Positions 49,630 through 57,139 of a stretch of 64,000 nucleotides of DNA are shown here, one piece after another (within the stretch, counting starts at the first letter, position 1; every line of letters starts with the position of its first letter). The notes beneath the pieces were generated by a model. That model did no database searches. It was not told where the DNA came from and saw only the letters and a list, made by a program, of their open reading frames with translations. The stretch comes from Calidihabitans tengchongensis (lineage in GTDB: Bacteria; Sysuimicrobiota; Sysuimicrobiia; Sysuimicrobiales; Kaftiobacteriaceae): NCBI GenBank assembly GCA_031459615.1, contig JAVKIE010000005.1, positions 1-64,000 on the forward strand, read 5' to 3'. A program made the translations under genes and the position numbers.

Positions 49630-49651
49630 CCGCGTCTCGCGTATCCTGTTT
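49478..49651. repeat. Duplicated riboswitch segment, copy 2 (with 47874-48054)
   Basis: Copy of the 47.9 kb segment lacking its 7-base P3 insertion and otherwise differing by only a few bases. It contains all of riboswitch C. Confidence 0.85.
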
Positions 49652-49742
49652 TGTGGAAGACGCCTCGCGGACGTCCCCCACCCCACGGTCAGCAAGATCC
49701 GTGCCGCGGCCCACCGGGCGCCGCCCGGAGGGGTCGTTGCCT

Positions 49743-49771
49743 TGACGATGCCGGCGGACCGGCCGTATCGT
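49743..49771 (+). promoter_or_regulatory. Promoter of the amidohydrolase gene
   Basis: TTGACG (49743-49748), a 17-base spacer and TATCGT (49766-49771). Transcription should begin near 49778, at or next to the GTG at 49779, implying a leaderless message. Confidence 0.65.
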
Positions 49772-49778
49772 GAAGGCC

Positions 49779-50669
49779 GTGGCGATCTTCGACAGTCACC
49801 TGCACCTGATCACCGCCGACATGCTGCGGCGGCAACGGGACCGCCTGCCCGCCTATAGGCAGAAGGCGGTCCAGGCGGCGACGGTACGCGGCAAGTCCTA
49901 CGACGACAGGCTGGCCGAACTCGATGGCAAAACCCTGGAAGATCACGCGCGGTACTGGCTGGCCGAGTTCGACGCCGCCGGGGTGGAGGCCGGCGCCTTC
50001 ATCGCGGTGGGGGAAGCCAACGAGGAACTGGCCGCGTTCGTCGCCCTCAACCCCCGCCGCCTGTTCGGCTGGGGGTCGCTGGCGGACCCGCGCCACCCGG
50101 ACGCCGCGCGCACCGTCGCCCGGTTCCGCGCCCTGGGCCTGAGCGGGCTGAAGCTGTATCCGCCCATCCAGCGCTTCCACGCCAACGACAGGATCCTGTA
50201 TCCCGTCTACGAGGCGGCGGCGGAACACGGCCTGCCCATTCTGTTTCACTTCGGCATCACGGTGGGCAGCTTCTACGACCTGACCTACGCCAATCCTCTC
50301 TCCCTGTCGGCGCCCGTGAAGGAGTTTCCCGAGGTCACCTTCATCATCGCCCACTTTGGGGCCGGCTTCCTGCGGGAAACGCTGTTTCTGGCCTACCACA
50401 CCGAGAACGTGTGCGTGGATACCTCCGGCACCAACAACTGGCGGGACTACTCCCCCGGCGCCCCCTCCCTGGAGCAGGTGTTCCGGGACGCCCTGCGGGC
50501 CTACGGCCCCCGGCGCATCCTCTTCGGCACCGACTCCACCGTGTGGGGCGGCTACCGCCACCACATCCTCCGCGAGCAGGCCGACATCCTCGCACGCCTG
50601 GAACTGTCTGATCAGGACCGGCAGGCCATCCTGCGGGACAACGCGCGCCGGCTGCTGGCGCGGTCCTGA
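49779..50669 (+). CDS. Amidohydrolase family 2 protein
   Basis: A 296-residue TIM-barrel metal hydrolase. The metal motif HLHL is near the N-terminus (FDSHLHLITADML), followed by GWGSLADPRHPDAARTV, LSGLKLYPPIQRFHAND, LPILFHFGIT (His), FIIAHFGAG (His) and ILFGTDSTVWGG (Asp). Members include decarboxylases and lactonases such as ACMSD and 4-oxalomesaconate hydratase-type enzymes; the reaction here is unknown. The GTG at 49779 is favoured by the promoter position; GTG 49770 is in frame but inside the -10. A truncated paralog follows at 51915. Confidence 0.9.
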   Translation: MAIFDSHLHLITADMLRRQRDRLPAYRQKAVQAATVRGKSYDDRLAELDGKTLEDHARYWLAEFDAAGVEAGAFIAVGEANEELAAFVALNPRRLFGWGSLADPRHPDAARTVARFRALGLSGLKLYPPIQRFHANDRILYPVYEAAAEHGLPILFHFGITVGSFYDLTYANPLSLSAPVKEFPEVTFIIAHFGAGFLRETLFLAYHTENVCVDTSGTNNWRDYSPGAPSLEQVFRDALRAYGPRRILFGTDSTVWGGYRHHILREQADILARLELSDQDRQAILRDNARRLLARS

Positions 50670-50714
50670 GGCCGGCAGGAAACACCTGCCCCCGCGACGA
50701 ATTAGGAGCAAAGA

Positions 50715-50735
50715 TTTGTTCGAAACCCGAACGAA
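50715..50735. promoter_or_regulatory. Probable ROK-regulator operator
   Basis: An AT-rich imperfect palindrome, TTTGTTCG-aaaac-CGAACGAA type, 29 bases before the ROK start, with CGACGAATTA about 20 bases upstream repeating its right half. The rest of the intergenic region is GC-rich. Position and symmetry suggest the autoregulatory site of the downstream ROK regulator. Confidence 0.5.
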
Positions 50736-50763
50736 TTAACCCGCAGAACCGGGCGAGGGGAGC

Positions 50764-51918
50764 GTGGAGACGCCTCCGGTGGTGGGCAGGCCGTTCCTGC
50801 TGCGGGCGCTCAATGAGCAGGCGGTGCTGGAGGCCCTGCGCAAGAACGGCCCCCTCACCCGGACGGCGCTGACCTCCCGGCTGCACCTCAGCAAGTCCAC
50901 CGTCTCCGCCATCGTCCACTCCCTGCTCGCCCAGCGTCTGGTCACCGAGCACCGGGCCGCCCGCGCGGGGGTGGGCCGCCGCCCCCGGCAGGTCGCCCTC
51001 AACCCCGACGCGGGCTACGTGGTGGGGGTGGACCTGGGAGCCACCAGGGCCCGGCTGGCCGTGGCCGACCTCTCGGGACAGGTCCGCGCGCGCCGGGAAT
51101 CCCCCACGCCCCAGACCTCCCTGGACGACCTGCTGCGAACCCTGGACCGGATGTACGCCCGCGCCCTGGCGGACGCGCGGGTGCCGCGCCGGCGGGTGAC
51201 GGCCCTGGGCATCGGCGTCCCGGGAGCCGTGGACGCCGCGGGCGAAGTCGTCCGCCTGTGCGTCAACGTGCCCTACCTCAACGGCGCGGAACTGCGCCAG
51301 GCCCTCCAGAACCGGCTGCGGGTGGCGGTGGTAATGGACAACGACGTCAACTTGGCGGCGGTGGGGGAGAAGTGGCGCGGGCGCGCGGGGGCAGTGCCCA
51401 ACTTTGCGTACCTGGCCGTCGGCACCGGCGTCGGCATGGGCATCGTGCTCGGCGGTGAACTGTACCGGGGAGCCACCGGCTATGCGGGAGAGGTCGGCTA
51501 TCTGCCGGTCCCGGCCGGAGGAACCCACGCGCCGGTGGAAACCTTCCTGGGCGGCCCCGGCGTCGCCCGGCTGGCCCGGGAGCGCGCGGACCGCGCGACG
51601 CCGGAAGACCTGTTCGCCGCGGCCCGCGCCGGCGATCCCCGGGCCCGGCGGGTGGTGGATCAGGTGGCCCGCCTGCTGGCCTGGACCATCGCCTGCGTGA
51701 ACGCCACGCTGGATCTCTCCCTGATCGTGCTGGGCGGGGGCATCGGACAGAACGCTGATCTCCTTCTGGACCCGGTGCGCGAGCATCTGCAGACCCTGGT
51801 TCCCTTTGCCCCGGAGGTCGCGCCGTCGGCCCTGGCCGGCGAGGCGTCGTTGCTGGGGGCGGTGGCGGTGGCGCTGCGGGCCGGCCGGGCTCTGGCGGCG
51901 GGAGGGCGGCGCCGGTGA
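50764..51918 (+). CDS. ROK family transcriptional regulator
   Basis: A 384-residue regulator: an N-terminal winged helix (QAVLEALRKNGPLTRTALTSRLHLSKSTVSAIV) joined to a ROK sugar-binding domain (VVGVDLGATRARLAVADLSG, MDNDVNLAAVGE, AVGTGVGMGIVLGGELYRG, LIVLGGGIGQN). The zinc motif usual in NagC/Mlc (CxCGxxGCxE) is missing: the region reads AGGTHAPVETFLGGPG, so the sensor may differ. GTG 50764 has GAGGGGA upstream. It overlaps the next gene by 4 bases and probably represses the glycan operon behind it. Confidence 0.92.
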   Translation: METPPVVGRPFLLRALNEQAVLEALRKNGPLTRTALTSRLHLSKSTVSAIVHSLLAQRLVTEHRAARAGVGRRPRQVALNPDAGYVVGVDLGATRARLAVADLSGQVRARRESPTPQTSLDDLLRTLDRMYARALADARVPRRRVTALGIGVPGAVDAAGEVVRLCVNVPYLNGAELRQALQNRLRVAVVMDNDVNLAAVGEKWRGRAGAVPNFAYLAVGTGVGMGIVLGGELYRGATGYAGEVGYLPVPAGGTHAPVETFLGGPGVARLARERADRATPEDLFAAARAGDPRARRVVDQVARLLAWTIACVNATLDLSLIVLGGGIGQNADLLLDPVREHLQTLVPFAPEVAPSALAGEASLLGAVAVALRAGRALAAGGRRR

Positions 51919-52733
51919 CCAGCGCGTTCGGGATTCCGCTGCTGGACTTCCACGCCCACTTCCCCCACCCCGACGAGGACCTGTGGGGAGCCTGGGGGCG
52001 GGCCTACGCCGCCCGCCGCGGGCAGGCCAGGCTGGACCTGCTGACCCGCCGGAACTACCAGGCGCAGGTGGAGTGGTGGCGCCGGTGGTCCTTTCCCCTC
52101 CCCGAGCAGCTGCCGGTGGGTGAGGCCGTCCGCCGGTGGGCCCGGGAGGTGGACCGGTACGGCCTGGAGGCCATCGTCTTCGTCACCGGAGGAGGCAACG
52201 ACGCGCTGGCGGAGATCTGCCGGGCGCACCCGCGCTTTGTAGGGTTCGCCCACCACGACCCCTTCAGCCCCCGCGCCGCCGACGAGCTGCGGCGGGCGGT
52301 GCGCGAGCTGGGGTTGCGCGGCTACAAGATCCTGGCGCCGTCTGTGGCCGGCGCCCTCGACGATCCGGCCCTGGACCCGGTGTGGGAGGCGTGCGAGGAG
52401 TTGCAGATCCCGGTCCTGGTGCACTTCGGGCCGCTGAGCGGGGGCGGGGGAATCGCCTACTCCCGCAACATCAGCCCGCTGGCCTTGCACGACGTGGCCA
52501 AGGGGTTTCCCACCGTCCCGTTCGTGATCCCCCACTTCGGCTGCGGGTACCCCACCGAGCTGCTGCTACGCCTTCAGCAAGTTCCGCTTCCCGGGGCGCG
52601 ACCTGCTGTTCGTCGCCATGCTGGCCAGCCTCATGGTGCCCTTCCAGGTGCGCATGATCCCCCTGTACCTGCTCAGCATCCGGCTGCACCTGACCGATAC
52701 CCTGCTGGGGGTGGCGTTCCCCTGGCTGTTTGA
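51915..52733 (+). CDS. Amidohydrolase family 2 protein, C-terminally truncated and fused
   Basis: The first about 216 residues are a normal amidohydrolase (LLDFHAHFPHPDED, IVFVTGGGND, LRGYKILAPSVAG, IPVLVHFGPLSGGGG, FVIPHFGCGYPTELLL), paralogous to the gene at 49779. At about 52566 the sequence changes to permease coding DNA in another frame, so the last 56 codons are meaningless and the final metal Asp (ILFGTD in the paralog) is gone. It overlaps the ROK gene by 4 bases. It is probably inactive unless the junction is an assembly error. Confidence 0.75.
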   Translation: MTSAFGIPLLDFHAHFPHPDEDLWGAWGRAYAARRGQARLDLLTRRNYQAQVEWWRRWSFPLPEQLPVGEAVRRWAREVDRYGLEAIVFVTGGGNDALAEICRAHPRFVGFAHHDPFSPRAADELRRAVRELGLRGYKILAPSVAGALDDPALDPVWEACEELQIPVLVHFGPLSGGGGIAYSRNISPLALHDVAKGFPTVPFVIPHFGCGYPTELLLRLQQVPLPGARPAVRRHAGQPHGALPGAHDPPVPAQHPAAPDRYPAGGGVPLAV

Positions 52734-53115
52734 TGCCTTCGGCATCTTCATGATGCGCCAGTTCATCCAGACCATCCCCACCGACCTGATCGAGGCCGCG
52801 CGCATCGACGGCGCCGGGGAGGTCCGCATCTTCTGGACCATCGTCCTGCCCCTGATCCGGCCGGCCCTGGCCGCCCTGGGCATCTTCACCCTGGTGGGGA
52901 ACTGGGAGGAGTTCCTCTGGCCGCTGATCGTCACGTCCTCCGACGGCAGCCGCACCATCCCGGTGGGTCTGCAGCGCTTTTCGGAGCAGTACATGTCCAA
53001 CATCCACTGGCAGATGGCCGGAGCCACGGTGGCGGTGGCGCCCCTGATCATCGCCTTCTTCTTCTTCCAGAAGCAGTTCATCCAGGGCATCGCCCTCACG
53101 GGACTGAAGCAGTGA
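52566..53115 (+). pseudogene. MalG-type sugar ABC permease, N-terminus missing
   Basis: The frame begins directly at the junction with YAFSKFRFPGRDLLFV, then LIEAARIDGAGEVRIFW (EAA loop), LPLIRPALAALGIFTLVGNWEEFLWPLIV and a normal C-terminus ending ALTGLKQ. About 90 N-terminal residues (helices 1-2) are absent; the first ATG is at 52618. The partner permease and binding protein expected before it are missing too. A deletion or misjoin of several kilobases between CTGCTG-rich sites would explain this. Confidence 0.8.
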
Positions 53116-55022
53116 CCGATACGGCGCGCGGACGCGGGCGGACGCGACACACCCGGGCGGGAGCGCCGGACCGCGGGAAGGCGGCATCGCGGCCCCGCGA
53201 CGGCCCGGGCGGCCCCGGACCCGCGGAAGTCCCGTTCCTGACGCGGCCCCTGCCCGCCCGGTTCGCCCCGGCCGTCCCGACCGCCAACGATTACGTGGCC
53301 CTGCCCGATCTGGCCCCCGACGGCAGCCTGGGCAGCCTGCAGGTCCTGTCGGCTGCCGCCCGCGGGCTGGTGGGGGTGGAAGGATCACCGCTGTTGCGAC
53401 CGCTGGCGGGCGGCACGCTCCGCCGTCGCCCGGTATGGGAGCGGGTGGACGGGTGGATCCCCCGCTTTCGCTGGTCGTCGGCCGACCTGTCGCTGACCGA
53501 GACCGTGCTGGCCCCGCCCGACCACAAGGGCATCGTCATCCTCCTCGAGGTGGAGGCCCGGCGCTCTGTGCGGGTGGAGGCGGGCCTGGCCGGCCAGTGG
53601 GACCGGACCACCTACACTCTCTTCCACACCCGCACGCTCCCGGTGACGGCGGCCGCCCGGATCGACCCCTGGACCCGCAGCGTCAGCCTGGAAGCCCTGG
53701 GCCCTCTGCCGGTGGTGGCGTGGGCGGTGCACCCGGTTCCGGACGTGCGGCCGCAGGTGGAGCGCTCCCGCGACCGGATCTCGCTGCGCCTGACGCGCCC
53801 CCTGCGCCTGCGCCGCGGCCAGCGGGAGGTGATGGCATTCTACGTCGGCGTCGGCGCCGAAGCCGACGGGGCCCGGACCACCGCCGTGGACCTGCGCCGG
53901 CGCGGGTGGGAGACCCTGCTGGCGGAGACCCGGAGCCGGCTGGCACCCCTGCAGGCGGGGGGGTCCGGACGGCTGGGGGCTCTGTATACCCTCAACCTCC
54001 TGTTCAACCGCTTTTTCACCTGTGGCCGGACCATCGACACCGAGCAGTGGGTGTGGGTGACCTCCCGCAGCCCCCGCTACTACGTCTGCGCGGCCTTCTG
54101 GAGCCGCGACGCCTTCCTGTGGTCCCTGCCGGGGCTGGTCCTCGCCGACCGGGACGTCGCCCGGGAGGTGGTTCTGTACGCGTGCCGGACTCACTGGCGC
54201 AACGCCGGAATGCACGCCCAGTACGTGGATGGGTCGGTGATCTACCCCGGCTTTGAGCTGGACGAGCTGGCGGCCTTTCCGGTGGGCGTGGGGACCTACC
54301 TGCGCGCCACCGGCGATGAGTCGATCCTCGACGACCCCGCGGTCCGGCAGGTCCTGGCCGACTACCCCGCCCGCCTGGACGCCTGGCGCGGACCGTGCGG
54401 ACTGCACGCCACCTTCCTGGACCCTTCCGACGATCCCGTCGTCTACCCGTACCTGACCTATGACAACGTCCTCGCCTGGCGGGGACTGCTGGATGCGGCC
54501 CAGATGTGCGAGCGCCTGGGGTGGCGGGAGCAGGCTGCGTCGGCGCGGCGGGCGGCCGACGATCTGCAGCGGGCCGTGCGCGCCCACTGCATCGTGCCGG
54601 GCCCGGACGGGCCCATGTTCGCGTGGGCGGTGGACGGGCAGGGGGGATACCAGCTGTACGACAACCCTCCCGGCAGCCTCGTCCTGCTCGCCCACCACGG
54701 CTTCTGCGCCCCCGACGACCCGGTGTACGCGGCCACCGTCGCCTGGATCCGCTCGCCCGCCAACCCCTGGTACGTGGCCGGGACGTTCGGCTCGCCCGCC
54801 TCAGCCCACTCGCCGGATCCCTGGCCGATGGCCGCCGCCAACGACCTGCTGGCGGGCCGCGCCGACGCGCTGCAGTGGCTGCGGGAGGCGGAGATGGACG
54901 GAGGCATCGCCTGCGAGACGGTGGACGCCCGCACCGGCCGGGTGAAAACGGGGGCGGCGTTCGCCACCTGCGCCGGACTCCTCGCCGCCGCCCTCGCCCT
55001 GCACCGGGACCGCTGGGCGTGA
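53112..55022 (+). CDS. (alpha/alpha)6-barrel glycosidase, GH125-like
   Basis: A 636-residue soluble glycosidase-type protein. After an Arg/Gly-rich N-terminus and a beta-domain (SADLSLTETVLAPPDHKGIVILLEV), the catalytic-type helical barrel begins near residue 300 with CGRTIDTEQWVWVTSRSP, FWSRDAFLWSLPGLVL, VDGSVIYPGFELDELAAFPV and YDNVLAWRGLLDA. The W-x-RD and YxGFELDELA-like motifs resemble GH125 exo-alpha-1,6-mannosidases, but similarity is partial. The GTG start overlaps the permease stop by 4 bases, so its substrate is probably the sugar imported by that system. Confidence 0.7.
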   Translation: MTDTARGRGRTRHTRAGAPDRGKAASRPRDGPGGPGPAEVPFLTRPLPARFAPAVPTANDYVALPDLAPDGSLGSLQVLSAAARGLVGVEGSPLLRPLAGGTLRRRPVWERVDGWIPRFRWSSADLSLTETVLAPPDHKGIVILLEVEARRSVRVEAGLAGQWDRTTYTLFHTRTLPVTAAARIDPWTRSVSLEALGPLPVVAWAVHPVPDVRPQVERSRDRISLRLTRPLRLRRGQREVMAFYVGVGAEADGARTTAVDLRRRGWETLLAETRSRLAPLQAGGSGRLGALYTLNLLFNRFFTCGRTIDTEQWVWVTSRSPRYYVCAAFWSRDAFLWSLPGLVLADRDVAREVVLYACRTHWRNAGMHAQYVDGSVIYPGFELDELAAFPVGVGTYLRATGDESILDDPAVRQVLADYPARLDAWRGPCGLHATFLDPSDDPVVYPYLTYDNVLAWRGLLDAAQMCERLGWREQAASARRAADDLQRAVRAHCIVPGPDGPMFAWAVDGQGGYQLYDNPPGSLVLLAHHGFCAPDDPVYAATVAWIRSPANPWYVAGTFGSPASAHSPDPWPMAAANDLLAGRADALQWLREAEMDGGIACETVDARTGRVKTGAAFATCAGLLAAALALHRDRWA

Positions 55023-57136
55023 GGCCGGTGGCCGGCCCGCCGCTTCCTTCCGATTACTACCACGCCTTGCTGGGCAACGGCGTGGACGCGGTGCTGATCG
55101 GCTACACCGGGTCCATGGTGGCTGATCGGATCCACGGACCCGACCGCTGCTACTGGTACAAGGCCGACCGGTACTACCCGCCCGACATCCCGGTCCTGCC
55201 GGCGCTGGACCGGCGGATCCTGCTGGGGCCGCACTTCCGCCCTCAGCCGGGGGAACCCTGGTTCGAGCTGGCACCCCTCGCCCGGGGATGGTACGACCCG
55301 GGCGAGTCGCTCCGGTCGTCCCGCCAGCGATTTGACCCCACCGCCGCCTGCCTGACCACCACCCTCGCGGTGGCCGGCGGCCCCGTGCGCGTCACCACCT
55401 TCCTCCACGCCCGGCTGCCGGTGCTGGTGGAGCGGTACGCGTTCCCCGACCGCCGGGCGGTCCGCTTCTGGGCCGCTCCGGGCCCGTGGGTGCCCGAGCC
55501 CGACGACCTCCCGCCGCACCGGGAGGCGCAGCCGCTGCCCTCGGCGCGCCCGGTGTGCCTGTTTCGGGTGGGAGACGTCCGGGTGGCCATCGCCATGGTC
55601 ACCGACCCCCCGCCCCGGCGGTGGGGCGCCGAAGGCGAGGCGATCTGGGTGGAGGTGGACAGCCCCCGTATCACGCGCTACCTGATCGTGGCGGACGACC
55701 GCGAAGAGCGCCTCCCTCTTGTGAGCCTGGAGGCGATCCTGGAGCGCATCCTGGATGCGGTGGACCGCGAGGGGGCCGAGGGCCTGTGGTCGTCCCACCG
55801 GGAGGTCTGGGCCGCCTACCACGCGCGGTCCGCGCGCCTGGACATCCCCTCGCCGGCGCTGGCCCGCGTCCATGCCCAGACGGCGTACCAGCTCCGGGCG
55901 GTGCAGCATCCCGCCTCGGGAGCGCTGCCGGTGAACGTTCTCCGCTCCACCTGGTCGTCCCACATCTTCTGGGACGCCGCATTCCTGCACCTGGCGCTGC
56001 TGCAGATGGGCCACCGGGAGGAGGCGGAGCGGGCGTGCGGATTTCTGGACCGCCTGCGCCCCGCCGCCGCCCGGGCGGCCCGGGACTACGGGGCCCGGGG
56101 GCTGAAATACGAGTGGGAGATCACCCACGACGGGCGGCCGGCGTACGGCGTCCACCGGCATCTGGTGCACCAGGTGCACAACAACGGCGCCTACAGCCTG
56201 ATGTGCTGGCATCAGTACCGGTGGACGCGCGACATCCGCGTCCTGCGCGCGCTGTACCCGGTGATGGCGGGGATCGCCGACTTCTACATGAGCGGGGTGG
56301 TCCGTCCCGGACCGCGCCTGCGCCCGCTCACCGGAATCGCGGAACTGGCCGAGCCGGTCGCGCTGGACGCCGCGACCCTGGCCAGCGTGGTGCGCGCCCT
56401 GCGGGTGGCGCGCCGGGCGGCAGACATCCTGGGGAGGGACGCGGAGCGCGCCCGCCTGTGGGAGGCGGTGGCGGATGGGCTGGCCGGGCTGTGGGGGTCG
56501 CTGATCGCGGACGGCGTGCTGCGCGCCACCGAGCAGGGCGATCTGTCCTGGGGCGTGCTGCCGGCCTGTTCGCTGATGGAAATCTTCCCGCCCGACGACC
56601 CGGTGGTGGCGCGCACCGTGCGGGCGTTCGTGGCGGCATCCACCAACCCCCGCCACGGCATCGTGGGCCACGGCGCCCGTGGCCGCGGACCGCGGGACGG
56701 GTTCCCCTGGGCGGCCGGGTGGGCGGCCGCCGTTCTGGCGTCGGCCGGAGCCCCGCAGGAGGCGTGGGCGATCCTGCGGCCGGTGGAGCAGGCCGTCTGC
56801 GTGCACGGCGGCCTGCCGGAGAAAGTCTACGAGGACGGATCGTGGAACATGCAGTACTTCACCACCGCGCAGGCGGCGGTGTGCCTGGCCCTGCACGCGC
56901 TGGTGGCCCACCGGGTCCGGGACGCCATCCGCATCCAGGCGCCCCCGTGGCCCGAGGGGGAGTTCTCCGGCCTCCACCTGGAGGGCCTGGTCCTCCGCGG
57001 CGCGTGGAGCCGGGGGCGGCCTGTGGCGTGCACCGTGGCCAACGCGTGCGCCGTCCCCCTCCGGCAGGCCGTGGAGATGGGCGGGGACCGCAGGGTGGTG
57101 GACCTCGCCCCGGGCGAGGAGGTCACGCTGCTGTAG
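55019..57136 (+). CDS. Six-hairpin glycosidase or phosphorylase, GH65/GH95-like
   Basis: A 705-residue protein with an N-terminal beta-sandwich (YHALLGNGVDAVLIGYTGSM, a GNG motif usual at the start of GH65/GH95 domains) and a helical barrel from about residue 290, with VNVLRSTWSSHIFWDAAFLHLALLQMGH, KYEWEITHDG, HQVHNNGAYSLMCWHQYRWTRD and a final beta domain. HIFWDAAFL resembles the GH65 HVFWD-E motif; the general acid could not be fixed. GTG 55019 overlaps the preceding stop by 4 bases (GTGA). It probably degrades the same glycan as the GH125-like enzyme. Confidence 0.7.
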   Translation: MRPVAGPPLPSDYYHALLGNGVDAVLIGYTGSMVADRIHGPDRCYWYKADRYYPPDIPVLPALDRRILLGPHFRPQPGEPWFELAPLARGWYDPGESLRSSRQRFDPTAACLTTTLAVAGGPVRVTTFLHARLPVLVERYAFPDRRAVRFWAAPGPWVPEPDDLPPHREAQPLPSARPVCLFRVGDVRVAIAMVTDPPPRRWGAEGEAIWVEVDSPRITRYLIVADDREERLPLVSLEAILERILDAVDREGAEGLWSSHREVWAAYHARSARLDIPSPALARVHAQTAYQLRAVQHPASGALPVNVLRSTWSSHIFWDAAFLHLALLQMGHREEAERACGFLDRLRPAAARAARDYGARGLKYEWEITHDGRPAYGVHRHLVHQVHNNGAYSLMCWHQYRWTRDIRVLRALYPVMAGIADFYMSGVVRPGPRLRPLTGIAELAEPVALDAATLASVVRALRVARRAADILGRDAERARLWEAVADGLAGLWGSLIADGVLRATEQGDLSWGVLPACSLMEIFPPDDPVVARTVRAFVAASTNPRHGIVGHGARGRGPRDGFPWAAGWAAAVLASAGAPQEAWAILRPVEQAVCVHGGLPEKVYEDGSWNMQYFTTAQAAVCLALHALVAHRVRDAIRIQAPPWPEGEFSGLHLEGLVLRGAWSRGRPVACTVANACAVPLRQAVEMGGDRRVVDLAPGEEVTLL

Positions 57137-57139
57137 GCC

